Shown in pieces: positions 53,770 through 62,668 of a DNA stretch of 64,000 nt (within the stretch, counting starts at the first letter, position 1; each line of letters begins with the position of its first letter). The notes beneath the pieces were generated by a model. That model did not search any database and was not told where the DNA came from. It worked only from the letters and a program-made list of their open reading frames with translations. The position numbers were made by a program, and so were the translations under genes. The DNA is from Variovorax sp. UMC13 (lineage in GTDB: Bacteria; Pseudomonadota; Gammaproteobacteria; Burkholderiales; Burkholderiaceae_C): NCBI RefSeq assembly GCF_014170375.1, contig NZ_LZZW01000010.1, positions 1 through 64,000 of the forward strand. Direction: 5' to 3'.

Positions 53770-53818
53770 CACAAAACTGCAGAAGCAGGGTTTGCACCGA
53801 GAAGCGCCGGAAATCTCA

Positions 53819-53838
53819 ATAGTTGACTAGTCGGCTAC
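53819..53838. promoter_or_regulatory. TetR (AcuR-like) operator 2, upstream of the TetR gene
   Basis: ATAGTTGACTAGTCGGCTAC, a near-palindrome around GACTAGTC, 75 bases before the regulator start. It matches the core of operator 1 (TAGTTGACYAGTCGKCTA). It overlaps a TTGACT -35-like hexamer, with TCTAAA 15 bases further on, which fits autorepression. Confidence 0.6.
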
Positions 53839-53913
53839 CGACCTCTAAAGTCAAGCCGGACTTTCCCGCGACAGGCCCGTGCCCGCCGCGGCCCCGCACT
53901 TCCCGAGGCCTCC

Positions 53914-54534
53914 ATGCAAGCATCCCCTCCCAAACGCGATTCGGCCAAGAAAGAGATGCTGGTGCGGATCGGTGTCGCCGTCTTCACCGAGAAGGGCTTC
54001 CACAACACGCCGATCGACGAACTCGTGGCGCAGGCCGGCGTGCCCAAGGGCTCCTTCGCCTATTACTTCGGCAACAAGGACGCCTACACGCTCACGGTCA
54101 TCCAGAGCTACGCCGAATACTTCAACAAGAAGCTCGACCGCTGCCTGGGCAACGAGGCGCTCGGTCCCATCGACCGCATCAAGGCCTTCGCCGACGAAGC
54201 CACCGCCGGCATGGAACGCTTCGCCTTCCGGCGGGGCTGCCTGGTCGGCAACCTGGGCCAGGAATTGGGCGCGCTGGACGAGACCTTCCGCACCGCCCTG
54301 CTGAGCGCGCTGGTCGGCTGGCAGACACGCATCGAGGCCTGTCTCGAAGAGGCCAAGAAAGCCGGCGAACTGGCGCCGGAGGCCGACGCCGCAGCGCTCG
54401 CGAAGCTGTTCTGGTACGCGTGGGAAGGCGCGGTGCTGGGCGCGAAGCTGGAGAAATCCCGCGCGCCGCTGGATGGCGTGAGCGCGGCCTTCATCGGCCA
54501 CCTGCGTTCGCTTGCGCCCATTCGCCGCGGCTGA
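53914..54534 (+). CDS. TetR-family regulator, AcuR-like
   Basis: 206 aa. The N-terminal TetR helix-turn-helix (about residues 10-57) reads RIGVAVFTEKGFHNTPIDELVAQAGVPKGSFAYYFGNKDAY. The C-terminal ligand domain has RRGCLVGNLGQELGALDETFR and LFWYAWEGAVLGAKLEKSRAPLD, a pattern of the AcuR/TetR_C_6-like group. It is divergent from the transporter-acuI-synthetase-hydratase-MFS cluster, and both promoters carry matching palindromes. It is most likely a repressor relieved by acrylate or a related acid. The AcuR identity is inferred from context and resemblance. Confidence 0.88.
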   Translation: MQASPPKRDSAKKEMLVRIGVAVFTEKGFHNTPIDELVAQAGVPKGSFAYYFGNKDAYTLTVIQSYAEYFNKKLDRCLGNEALGPIDRIKAFADEATAGMERFAFRRGCLVGNLGQELGALDETFRTALLSALVGWQTRIEACLEEAKKAGELAPEADAAALAKLFWYAWEGAVLGAKLEKSRAPLDGVSAAFIGHLRSLAPIRRG

Positions 54535-54591
54535 AGCCGCACGGAACAGCCGCGGGCGCGGCGCTCCTCACGCCGCACCGGCGGCTCGGCC

Positions 54592-56184
54592 TCAGCCCGC
54601 GGCCGCCTGGCTCGGCGCGCCGTCGACCAGGCGCCAGAGCTGCAGCGGGTTGGCGGTCTGCACCGCCTCGGGGCGCAGCGCGTCGGGGAGGTCCTGGTAG
54701 CAGACCGGACGCAGGAAGCGGTCGATCGCGCTGGCACCTACCGAGGTGTACATGGCGTTCGAGGTCGCAGGGAACGGGCCGCCGTGGACCATTGCATGGC
54801 ACACCTCGACACCGGTCGGGAAACCGTTGGCCAGGATGCGTCCGCATTTGCGCTCGAGCACCGGCAGCAGCGCGCGGGCCGCGTCATGGTCCGCATCGTC
54901 CAGCAGCAGGGTCGCGGTGAGCTGGCCTTCGAGCCGCCCGGCCACCTGCACCAGCTCGTCGATGCTGCGCGCCTTCACGATCACGGACGCAGGCCCGAAC
55001 ATCTCCGACTGCAGCGCCTCGCTCTGCAGCAACTGCTGCGCGTCGGTCACGTAGAGCGCGGCCTGCGCGGCATGGGCCTGGTCGCCCGCCCCGGCGCCCA
55101 GGCCCACGGGTGCACCCGCTTCGGCCTGCACCTGCGCGCGCGCGCTTTCGTAGGCCGCGTGGATGCCGGCGGTCAGCATCGTCTGTGCAGGCTTCGCACC
55201 CAGGGCTGCGGCCGCGGCGTCCACGAAGCGCGCCAGGTCCGGGCCGTCGATGGCGAGCACCAGGCCGGGGTTGGTGCAGAACTGGCCTGCGCCCAGTGCC
55301 AGCGAATCGACAAAGCCCTGGGCCAGCGCCTGCGTGCGCGACGCGAGCGCATGCGGCAGCACGAAGACCGGGTTGATGCTGCTCATCTCCGCATAGACCG
55401 GGATCGGCTCGTGGCGGCTGTTGGCCGTGCGCACCAGCGCGAGCCCGCCCTGGCGCGAGCCGGTGAAGCCCACCGCCTTGATCTCGGGATGCGCGACCAG
55501 CGCTTCGCCGATCTCGCGGCCGGCGCCGATCAGCAGCGAGAACACGCCCTCGGGCATGCCCTGCTGCCGCGCGGCCTTCTGGATCGCGCGCCCCACCATT
55601 TCGGAGGTGCCCAGGTGCGCGCTGTGCGCCTTGACGATCACCGGCGCGCCCGCGGCCAGCGCCGAGGCCGTGTCGCCGCCCGCCACGGAGAAGGCCAGCG
55701 GGAAGTTGCTCGCGCCGAACACCGCCACCGGCCCGAGCGGGATCTTGGCCAGGCGGAGGTCGGCGCGCGGCAGTGGCTGGCGCTGGGGCTGCGCGGGGTC
55801 GATGACGGCGCCCAGGAAATGTCCGTCGCGGACCACCTGCGCGAACAGGCGCAGCTGGCCCGTGGTGCGGCCGCGCTCGCCGGTCAGCCGCGCGAGCGGC
55901 AGGCCGCTTTCGGCATGGGCACGCTCGAGCAGCGCATCGTCCAGCGCCATGATCTCGTCGGCGATCGCCTCGAGGAAGGCCGCGCGCCGTTCCAGCGGCA
56001 GGCCCCGGTAGGCGTCGAACGCGTCGGCCGCCAGGGTCGCGGCGCGGTCCACGTCCTCGCGGGTGCCGAAGCCGAATTCCGGCTCGGCGATGGGGGCGTT
56101 CAGCGCGGGGTTGAAAGCGCGCTGCGCGCCGGCCAGGCCGCGCACTGCGGCGTGACCGATCAGCATGTCTCCGGTGATTTGCAT
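54592..56184 (-). CDS. aldehyde dehydrogenase, 2-oxoglutarate-semialdehyde (KGSADH) type
   Basis: 530 aa NAD(P)-dependent aldehyde dehydrogenase. Length and motifs match the group oxidising 2,5-dioxopentanoate to 2-oxoglutarate. Catalytic Cys is in [13 protein letters not shown] and the general-base Glu in [38 protein letters not shown] is the coenzyme-site stretch typical of the group. [23 protein letters not shown] is also diagnostic. The ATG at 56184 gives the right length. It follows the MHS transporter gene by 43 bases, and the two probably share a transcript. It ends 57 bases from the convergent TetR gene. Confidence 0.9.
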   Translation of the reverse strand: MQITGDMLIGHAAVRGLAGAQRAFNPALNAPIAEPEFGFGTREDVDRAATLAADAFDAYRGLPLERRAAFLEAIADEIMALDDALLERAHAESGLPLARLTGERGRTTGQLRLFAQVVRDGHFLGAVIDPAQPQRQPLPRADLRLAKIPLGPVAVFGASNFPLAFSVAGGDTASALAAGAPVIVKAHSAHLGTSEMVGRAIQKAARQQGMPEGVFSLLIGAGREIGEALVAHPEIKAVGFTGSRQGGLALVRTANSRHEPIPVYAEMSSINPVFVLPHALASRTQALAQGFVDSLALGAGQFCTNPGLVLAIDGPDLARFVDAAAAALGAKPAQTMLTAGIHAAYESARAQVQAEAGAPVGLGAGAGDQAHAAQAALYVTDAQQLLQSEALQSEMFGPASVIVKARSIDELVQVAGRLEGQLTATLLLDDADHDAARALLPVLERKCGRILANGFPTGVEVCHAMVHGGPFPATSNAMYTSVGASAIDRFLRPVCYQDLPDALRPEAVQTANPLQLWRLVDGAPSQAAAG

Positions 56185-56227
56185 GTCAGGACTCCGTTGG
56201 ATGAAACAGGGGTGGGGAAAGAAAAGC

Positions 56228-57562
56228 TCAGTCGTCCAGCGGCAGGCCGCTGCGGTCCTTGGCCACGCCCACGGCCACGATGGACACCAGCGCACAGGCA
56301 CCGAGGAAGATCACCACCGGCACGTAGCTGCCACTGAAGTAGGCGATCAGCGCCGTGGCGATCAGGGGCATCGGGCCGCCGACCAGCGCGGCACCGATCT
56401 GGTAACCCAGCGACATGCCGGTGTAGCGGATCGCCGGCGGGAAGGCCTCGGCCAGCAGCGTGCCGATCATGGCGCCGTAGCTGGCCCAGATCACGCCCAG
56501 GCCCACGCCGACAGCCAGCGCGGCGGCCCCCACCGACTTCTGGTCCAGCAGCCAGAAGTACGGGAAGATCCACAGCAGGAAGGCCACGCTGCCGCCGATG
56601 AAGACCTTCTTGCGGCCGATCCGGTCCGACAGGTGACCGAAGAACAGCATGCAGGGGAAGGCGAGCAGCGCACACACCAGCACGATGTTGAGGATCGTCG
56701 AGCGCGCGAAGCCGTGGTCCATCATGTAGGAGATGGTGAAGGTGGCGTAGAGGAAGAAGGTCGAGGTCTCGACCACCTTGGCGCCGATGGCGATCAGCAC
56801 TTCGCGCCAGTGATGCTGCAGCGTCTCCTTGAGCGGAATGCGGGCGCTGCTGCGCGTGGCCTGGATCTTCTTGAACGAAGGCGTCTCGCCCACGGCATTG
56901 CGGATCCACATGCCGACCATCACCAGCACGATCGAGCCCACGAAGGGGATGCGCCAGCCCCACGCCAGGAAGGCTTCCTCGCTCATGCTCGCGCTCAGCA
57001 GCGAGGTGATGATGTTGCCCAGCGCGAGCCCCAGCACGGCGCCGGTCTGCGGCACGGCGCCATAGAAGCCGCGCTTGTGGCGCGGCGAGTACTCCACCGC
57101 CAGCAGCACGCCGCCGCCCCACTCGCCGCCCAGCGCCAGGCCCTGCATCAGGCGCAGCAGGGTCAGCAGCACGGGCGCCAGCAGGCCGATCTGCGCGTAG
57201 TTGGGCAGGAGTCCCATCAGCACCGTCGACACGCCCATCATCGAGAGCGTCATCGCCAGCGTCTTCTTGCGCCCGATGCGGTCGCCGATGTGCGAGAAGA
57301 TCACGCCGCCGATCGGGCGGATCAGGAAGGCCAGCGCGAAGGTGGCCAGCGCCATCATCTGGCTCACCAGCGCGTTGTCGCTGGGGAAGAACTGCTTGGC
57401 GAAGATGATGGACGACATCGTTCCGTAGAGGAAGTAGTCGTACCACTCGATGGTGCTGCCCACGGCGCTGCCGAGCAGCGCGCGCCGGCGCTCGGCCTCG
57501 GGGACCAGGGTTTCCTTGTCGTGGGCGGCTGTGCCCAGGTTGTCGAGAGGGGTGCTGCTCAT
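56228..57562 (-). CDS. MHS-family (metabolite:H+ symporter) MFS transporter
   Basis: 444 aa major facilitator of the metabolite:H+ symporter group (2-oxoglutarate, shikimate, proline/betaine carriers). Typical features are [29 protein letters not shown] at the N terminus, [21 protein letters not shown] in loop 2-3, and [22 protein letters not shown] in helix 4-5. [13 protein letters not shown] repeats the loop motif in the second half. Coupled with a 2-oxoglutarate-semialdehyde-type dehydrogenase, it may import a sugar acid or dicarboxylate. Preceded by a terminator, so it likely has its own promoter within 57563-57616. Confidence 0.92.
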   Translation of the reverse strand: MSSTPLDNLGTAAHDKETLVPEAERRRALLGSAVGSTIEWYDYFLYGTMSSIIFAKQFFPSDNALVSQMMALATFALAFLIRPIGGVIFSHIGDRIGRKKTLAMTLSMMGVSTVLMGLLPNYAQIGLLAPVLLTLLRLMQGLALGGEWGGGVLLAVEYSPRHKRGFYGAVPQTGAVLGLALGNIITSLLSASMSEEAFLAWGWRIPFVGSIVLVMVGMWIRNAVGETPSFKKIQATRSSARIPLKETLQHHWREVLIAIGAKVVETSTFFLYATFTISYMMDHGFARSTILNIVLVCALLAFPCMLFFGHLSDRIGRKKVFIGGSVAFLLWIFPYFWLLDQKSVGAAALAVGVGLGVIWASYGAMIGTLLAEAFPPAIRYTGMSLGYQIGAALVGGPMPLIATALIAYFSGSYVPVVIFLGACALVSIVAVGVAKDRSGLPLDD

Positions 57563-57616
57563 GTCTCCACCGTCAATTCATTGTTTGGCTGTTGCTGCCG
57601 ATGCGGTTCATCGGTC

Positions 57617-57662
57617 GAAGAAAAGCCCGCCGGCCGCCGCGAAGCGAACGCGGCGGGCGGGC
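57617..57662 (-). terminator. rho-independent terminator after the iron-type alcohol dehydrogenase gene
   Basis: On the minus strand a 14-base GC stem (GCCCGCCCGCCGCG pairing with the later CGCGGCG...GGCGGGC, with a three-base bulge) around a seven-base loop is followed by TTTTCTTC. It begins 28 bases after the dehydrogenase stop and separates that gene from the MHS transporter gene. Confidence 0.75.
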
Positions 57663-57689
57663 ATGGGGGCGTGGGATGCGGGAGGCCGG

Positions 57690-58826
57690 TTACATGGACT
57701 GGCGCAGCATCTCGACGTAGTCGGCGGCGCTGGCGTCGCGCGGGTTGGTGCGGTGGCTGTGGTCGGCCAGCGCGCCCTGCACGATCTGCGCGAACATGTC
57801 CTCAGTCACGCCCAGTTCCGACAGGCCCGTGGGCAGGTTCAGCGCCCGCGACTTGGTGACCAGCGCCTCTTCCACCGAGACCGATGCGGACAGGCCCATC
57901 ACTTGCGACAGGCGTGCGATCTTGTCCTCGCGCACCACCGATTCGGCGCCGCGGTTGAAGCGGATCACCGCCGGCAGCAGGATCGCGTTGAGCGTGCCGT
58001 GGTGCAGCCGGGGGTTGATGCCGCCCAGCGAATGGCTCAGGCTGTGCACGCAGCCCAGCCCCTTCTGGAAGGCCAGTGCGCCCTGCAGCGACGCGCTCAT
58101 CATGTTCAGGCGCGCGTCGATGTCGGTGGGATTGCCGACCGCCACTTCGATGTGGCGCCAGGCGCGCCACAGGCCGTCGAGCGCAATGCCGTCCGCGGGC
58201 GGATTGAAGGCCGGCGCGAGGAAGGTCTCGATGCAGTGCGCGATCGCGTCCATGCCCGTGGCGGCGGTCAGTCCGGCCGGCAGCGCCAGCGTGAGTTCCG
58301 GATCGCAGATCGCGACCTTGGGGATCACATGCGGCGAGATGATGCCGACCTTGCGCCCGTCGTCGAGGATGATGATCGCGCCGCGCCCCACTTCGCTGCC
58401 GGTGCCGGCCGTCGTCGGGACCGCAATGATGGGCAGCGTGGCCGCCGTGATCTTGAGCGCGCCACCTTCGATCAGCGCGAACTGGCGCAGCGGGCCGTCG
58501 TGGCGCGCAGCCACGGCCACGGCCTTGGCCAGGTCGATCGAGGAGCCGCCGCCCACGGCCACGATGCCGTTGCAATCGGCGTGCAGGAGGGCTTCCACGC
58601 CGGCGCGCACCGCCGACTCGGACGGGTTGGGAGGGGTGCCATCGAACACCGCCGGCTCCGACTGGCCCAGCGCCGCGATCACGCGGTCGACGATGCCGAC
58701 GGCGCGCACGCCCTTGTCGGTGACGATCAAAGGTTTGGTAATACCCAGCCTGTCGCAAACCTCTTTGAGCTCGACCAGGGATCCGGCGCCGAAGCGGATC
58801 TCGGTGACGTAGTTAATCAATGCCAT
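57690..58826 (-). CDS. iron-containing alcohol dehydrogenase
   Basis: 378 aa group III (Fe-type) NAD-dependent alcohol dehydrogenase. The nucleotide motif is GIVAVGGGSSIDLAKAVA (about residues 88-105). The metal ligands are visible as Asp in ICDPELTLALP, His in TGMDAIAHCIETFLAP, and two His in LGCVHSLSHSLGG and INPRLHHGTLNAILLP. The family includes 4-hydroxybutyrate dehydrogenase, maleylacetate reductase and lactaldehyde reductase. AGAGGAAAC gives the ribosome site. It is divergent from a LysR gene and ends at a strong terminator, so it is probably a single-gene unit. Confidence 0.92.
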   Translation of the reverse strand: MALINYVTEIRFGAGSLVELKEVCDRLGITKPLIVTDKGVRAVGIVDRVIAALGQSEPAVFDGTPPNPSESAVRAGVEALLHADCNGIVAVGGGSSIDLAKAVAVAARHDGPLRQFALIEGGALKITAATLPIIAVPTTAGTGSEVGRGAIIILDDGRKVGIISPHVIPKVAICDPELTLALPAGLTAATGMDAIAHCIETFLAPAFNPPADGIALDGLWRAWRHIEVAVGNPTDIDARLNMMSASLQGALAFQKGLGCVHSLSHSLGGINPRLHHGTLNAILLPAVIRFNRGAESVVREDKIARLSQVMGLSASVSVEEALVTKSRALNLPTGLSELGVTEDMFAQIVQGALADHSHRTNPRDASAADYVEMLRQSM

Positions 58827-58911
58827 GTTTCCTCTGTCTGCACAAACGCTTCACTTGCGTGGAAAGCCGCGAGTCTAGGAACGAAAGGCGCCTGGGTACA
58901 CTGACAGCTTT

Positions 58912-58926
58912 CCATAGCGATATAGC
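58912..58926. promoter_or_regulatory. candidate LysR site in the alcohol dehydrogenase/LysR promoter
   Basis: CCATAGCGATATAGC, AT-rich against the background, within the 111-base divergent gap. On the minus strand a TAGACT -10-like element (58877-58872) with a poor -35 lies about 35 bases further, the look of an activator-dependent promoter. Weak evidence. Confidence 0.3.
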
Positions 58927-58937
58927 TTTTACTCATA

Positions 58938-59897
58938 GTGGACAGCACTCCCAGCCTGAATTCCGTGATGTCGCGGCTGCACGCCAAGCAGCTTCGGCTG
59001 CTGATCGCGGTCGAGGAAAGCGGCTCCCTGCTGGGCGCCGCCGACAAGGTCGGCCTGACGCAACCGGGTGCGAGCAAGGCGCTGCGCGAACTGGAGGCGA
59101 CCCTGAGCGTGGCGCTGTTCAAGCGCACCAACCGGGGCCTGATTCCGACCGAGGCCGGCCACTGCGCGCTGCGCTTCGCGCGGCTCATCCAGTCCGACAT
59201 CGACAAGCTGCGCTTCGAGCTGGAAGCCATCGCCAGCGGCGCCGGCGGACACCTGGCGATCGGCACCATCATGGGCGCGGCCCCGCTGCTGTCCGACGCG
59301 GTGTCCGGCCTGCTCAAGCAGCAGCCCCACATGTCGGTGGAGATCGTGGAGGACACGAGCGAGACGCTGCTGGGCCTGATCGAGCGCGGGCGGCTCGACG
59401 CGGCGATCTGCCGCTCTTCGGTGAGCCGCAACCCGGGCCTCTACGAGGCGCTGTTCGTAAAGGACGAAACGCTGTCGGTGATCGCCAATGTGCGCCATCC
59501 GGCCATGGGCGCCGAGGCGGTCGAACTCCGGCAACTCCAGGACAGCCGCTGGGTGGTCTACCGTGCCCACATGCCCATGCGCCGCCTGCTCGAGCGCGAG
59601 TTCCACGAAGCGCAGCTCAACTTTCCGCAGCACCTGATCGAGACCACCTCGGCGTTGACCACCCTCACCCTGCTGGGGCGCAACACCGACCTGGTGGCGC
59701 TGGTCTCGGACGACGTCGCCAACTACTTCTGCCACAACGGCCTGGTGGGGACCTTGGCACTCAAGCTGCGGTCGCGCAGCGAGCCCTATGAGCTGGTGCT
59801 GAGAAAAGGCGCACCGAGAAGCCCGGCGCTGGCGCTGCTGATGGACGCGCTAAAGCCGGGTTCCAGCGCGCGGGCCGGTCGAAGCTCGCCGCAGTAG
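58938..59897 (+). CDS. LysR-family transcriptional regulator
   Basis: 319 aa. The helix-turn-helix region, LRLLIAVEESGSLLGAADKVGLTQPGASKALRELE, covers about residues 18-52, resembling the GbpR/PcaQ-like group. The effector domain spans about 100-300. It is divergent from the iron-type alcohol dehydrogenase gene, its likely target. The GTG start at 58938 lies within an ATAGTGG context with no strong ribosome site; a slightly later ATG (SLNSVMSRL) is possible. Confidence 0.88.
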   Translation: MDSTPSLNSVMSRLHAKQLRLLIAVEESGSLLGAADKVGLTQPGASKALRELEATLSVALFKRTNRGLIPTEAGHCALRFARLIQSDIDKLRFELEAIASGAGGHLAIGTIMGAAPLLSDAVSGLLKQQPHMSVEIVEDTSETLLGLIERGRLDAAICRSSVSRNPGLYEALFVKDETLSVIANVRHPAMGAEAVELRQLQDSRWVVYRAHMPMRRLLEREFHEAQLNFPQHLIETTSALTTLTLLGRNTDLVALVSDDVANYFCHNGLVGTLALKLRSRSEPYELVLRKGAPRSPALALLMDALKPGSSARAGRSSPQ

Positions 59898-60075
59898 CGG
59901 GGCCCCGCCGCGGCAAGGCCGGCACCACAACCCGATTGCGGCCCGGGCGCACGCACCCGCTTCCCGGCGCTGCGCCGGATGGCAAGCCCTGCACGCCCCG
60001 CTGCGCACGGTCCTGATGTGCGCCCCTCAAAATCCATCACCGAACTTCTTCGATTCATTTGAAGACGACGAAACC

Positions 60076-60093
60076 GTAGGTGAATGCACCTAC
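60076..60093. promoter_or_regulatory. inverted repeat upstream of the LacI-type gene
   Basis: GTAGGTG-AATG-CACCTAC, a perfect seven-base dyad centred 26 bases before the second palindrome. Candidate auxiliary operator for the regulator at 60129. Confidence 0.4.
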
Positions 60094-60101
60094 TTTCATT
60101 T

Positions 60102-60119
60102 TTGACGTACGTACCTCAA
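60102..60119. promoter_or_regulatory. candidate LacI-family operator
   Basis: TTGACGTACGTACCTCAA, an 18-base palindrome with 16 matching positions and the central CG typical of LacI/GalR operators. It ends nine bases before the ATG of the regulator gene, so it should repress the regulator-xylB-xylA unit. The rest of the 231-base gap back to the LysR gene shows no gene. Confidence 0.5.
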
Positions 60120-60128
60120 TATTCAGCC

Positions 60129-61178
60129 ATGCCATTGGAATCCGATCTCTCCAGCCCACGCGCCACCCTGAGCGACGTGGCGCGCGAGGCGCAAGTCAGC
60201 CTCGCCACGGCCGACCGCGTCATCAACAAGCGGCCGGGGGTGCATGCGCGCTCGATCGCCCGGGTCCAGGAAGCCATCGACCGCCTGAACTACCGGCCCG
60301 ACCCCGCGGCGGCCCGGCTGGCGCGCACGCAACTGCACCGCGTGTGTTTCGTGCTGCCCTCGGGCAACAACAGCTTCGTGGAAGTGCTGCGCGACCAGGT
60401 CGTCGAGAACGGGGCCTGGATGGCCGATCACCGCGTGACGGCGCGCACGCTGGAGGTGGATGTGTTCGAGCCCCAGCGACTCGCGGCCCTGATCCTCTCG
60501 CTGGAAGACCAGTGCGAGACGGCCGTCATCATGGCGCTCGACCATCCGCTGGTGCAGCACGCCATCGACCACCTGGTGGCGTGCGGCAAGGGCGTGATCA
60601 CGCTGGTCTCGGACGTGCCCCGCTCGCAGCGGCAGCACTTCGTGGGCATCGACAACGTGGCCGCGGGCCGCACCGCGGCCACGCTGCTGGGCCGCTTCGC
60701 CGGCCGGGTGCGCGGCGACATCGGCGTCATCGTGGGCAGCCTGTCGCTGCGCGACCATGCGGAGCGCAGCTTCGGCTTCAGCCAGGTGATGGGCGCCGAG
60801 TTCGCCCCCTTGCGGGTGCTGCCGCCGCTCGAAGGCAAGGACGACCCGCGGCTCACGCAGCGGCTCACGGCCCGGCTGCTGGCCGAGCATCCGCAGCTGC
60901 GCGGCATCTACAGCGTGGGCGCGGGCAACCCCGGCATCTCGGCCGCGCTCCAGGCCGCCGGCAAGGCCCGCGAGATCGTGTTCGTGGGCCACGAGCTCAC
61001 GCCGGCGGCGCGCGCCGACCTGCTCGACGGAACCATGGACGCGGTGATCAACCAGGACGCGGGCCACGAGATCCGCTCGGCCTTGCGCCTGGCCATCGCG
61101 CGTGTCACGCACGAGCCGGTGCATGCGGACCAGGAACGCATCCGCATCGACATCTACCTCAAGGACAACCTGCCGTGA
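60129..61178 (+). CDS. LacI-family transcriptional regulator of xylose genes
   Basis: 349 aa from the ATG at 60129. The LacI helix-turn-helix reads TLSDVAREAQVSLATADRVINKRPGV (about residues 12-38), and the hinge follows before a periplasmic-binding-protein-like domain (about 65-345). An in-frame ATG at 60084 would place the candidate operators inside the gene and was not preferred, though neither start has a clear ribosome site. The stop overlaps the GTG of xylB, so regulator and kinase are coupled. It very likely controls the xylose genes downstream in response to xylose. Confidence 0.9.
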   Translation: MPLESDLSSPRATLSDVAREAQVSLATADRVINKRPGVHARSIARVQEAIDRLNYRPDPAAARLARTQLHRVCFVLPSGNNSFVEVLRDQVVENGAWMADHRVTARTLEVDVFEPQRLAALILSLEDQCETAVIMALDHPLVQHAIDHLVACGKGVITLVSDVPRSQRQHFVGIDNVAAGRTAATLLGRFAGRVRGDIGVIVGSLSLRDHAERSFGFSQVMGAEFAPLRVLPPLEGKDDPRLTQRLTARLLAEHPQLRGIYSVGAGNPGISAALQAAGKAREIVFVGHELTPAARADLLDGTMDAVINQDAGHEIRSALRLAIARVTHEPVHADQERIRIDIYLKDNLP

Positions 61179-62650
61179 TCACGCTGGGCATCGACCTCGG
61201 CACCTCCAGCGTCAAGGCGCTGCTGCTGGACGACGAGCACCCGCTCGCGGTCGCGAGCGCGCCGCTGCAGGTCAGCCGCCCGCACCCGGGCTGGTCGGAG
61301 CAGGATCCGGCGCAGTGGTGGCAGGCGACCTGCGACTGCCTCGATGCGCTGCGCGCGGGGCACCCGCGCGCGCTCGCCGCGGTGCGCGGCATCGGCCTGT
61401 CGGGCCAGATGCATGGCGCGACCCTGCTCGATGCGAACGACGAGGTGCTGCGCCCCTGCATCCTGTGGGACGACGGCCGCAGCGCCGCCCATTGCGAGGC
61501 GCTCGAAGCGCCGGCGCTGCAGCTGCGCGCACGCACCGGCAACCCCGCGATGCCGGGCTTCACCGCGCCCAAGCTGCTGTGGCTGCGCGAACACGAGCCG
61601 CACCACGCCGACCGCATCGCCAAGGTGCTGCTGCCCAAGGCCTGGTTGCGCTGGAAGCTCACCGGCGAGTTCGCGGAAGACATGTCCGACGCCTCGGGCA
61701 CGCTCTGGCTGGACGTCGGGCAACGGCGCTGGTCTCCCGAACTGCTGGCCGCCTGCGGCCTGGACGCCTCGCAGATGCCGCGCCTGGTCGAAGGCACCGA
61801 GCGCAGCGGTGAACTGCGCCCCGAATGGGTGGCCCGCTGGGGCTTCGACCGCGCGCCGGTCATGGCCGGCGGCGCGGGCGACAACGCGGCCGGCGCGATC
61901 GGCGTGGGCGCGGTGGCTGCCGGCGACGCCTTCGTCTCGCTCGGCACCTCGGGCGTGCTGTGGGCCACCACCGCGGGCTTCGCGCCGGCACCCGAGCGCG
62001 CGGTGCATGCCTTCTGCCATGCGCTGCCCCGGACCTGGCACCAGATGGGCGTGCTGCTCTCGGCGGCCTCCTGCCTGTCGTGGTGGGCCGGCATCCAGCA
62101 GGTGAGCGAGGAAGCGCTGCTGCGCGAACTCGACGCCTCGCCACCGGGCGACCCGGCCTGCTGGTTCGCGCCCTACTTGTCGGGCGAACGCACGCCGCAC
62201 AACGACGTGGCGCTGCGCGCGGGCTTCCTGCAACTGTCGGCAGCGACCGACCGGCCCGCGATGACGCGCGCCCTGCTCGAGGGCGTGGCCTTCGCCTTAC
62301 GCGACGCGCGCGATGCACTGGCGGCCGCCGGCACGGTGCTCACGCAGGCCGACCTGATCGGCGGCGGGGCCCGCTCGACGACCTGGAACCAGATCCTGGC
62401 CGACGTGCTCGACCTGCCGCTGCACCAGGCGGCCGGTTCCCAGCACGGCTGCGCGCTCGGCGCGGCCCGGCTGGCCCGCGCGGCCGCCGACGGCGAGCGG
62501 CTCTTCGCCAAGCCGCCGCGGCTGCGCAGCTTCGAGCCCGATGGCGCGCGCGCACGCCGCTACGACGCGATGCATGCGCGCTGGCAGCAGCTCTACGGCC
62601 TGCTCCGGCACGCCCCTTCGGCCCACGCCCTCTCCACCGCTTCCTCCTGA
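61175..62650 (+). CDS. xylB: xylulokinase
   Basis: 491 aa FGGY-family kinase that phosphorylates D-xylulose to xylulose 5-phosphate. ITLGIDLGTSSVKALLLDD is the N-terminal phosphate loop, GLSGQMHGATLLD and LRPCILWDDGR are the xylulokinase-specific stretches, and MAGGAGDNAAGAIGVGAV contains the catalytic Asp. DLIGGGARSTTWNQILADVLDLPL forms the C-terminal ATP site. The GTG start overlaps the regulator stop (GTGA). Normal length. Followed after 18 bases by xylose isomerase. Confidence 0.95.
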   Translation: MITLGIDLGTSSVKALLLDDEHPLAVASAPLQVSRPHPGWSEQDPAQWWQATCDCLDALRAGHPRALAAVRGIGLSGQMHGATLLDANDEVLRPCILWDDGRSAAHCEALEAPALQLRARTGNPAMPGFTAPKLLWLREHEPHHADRIAKVLLPKAWLRWKLTGEFAEDMSDASGTLWLDVGQRRWSPELLAACGLDASQMPRLVEGTERSGELRPEWVARWGFDRAPVMAGGAGDNAAGAIGVGAVAAGDAFVSLGTSGVLWATTAGFAPAPERAVHAFCHALPRTWHQMGVLLSAASCLSWWAGIQQVSEEALLRELDASPPGDPACWFAPYLSGERTPHNDVALRAGFLQLSAATDRPAMTRALLEGVAFALRDARDALAAAGTVLTQADLIGGGARSTTWNQILADVLDLPLHQAAGSQHGCALGAARLARAAADGERLFAKPPRLRSFEPDGARARRYDAMHARWQQLYGLLRHAPSAHALSTASS

Positions 62651-62668
62651 CCGACCTGGACCCACGCC

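Noticed and set aside
51106..53826. 906-codon open frame on the plus strand
   Set aside because: Antisense to acuI and the transporter gene; composition is Arg/Gly/His/Asp-rich with no domain pattern, as expected from the complement of high-GC coding sequence.
60084..60128. Upstream in-frame ATG for the LacI-type gene
   Set aside because: It would place both palindromes at or inside the coding region and add residues before the usual LacI start; not fully excluded.
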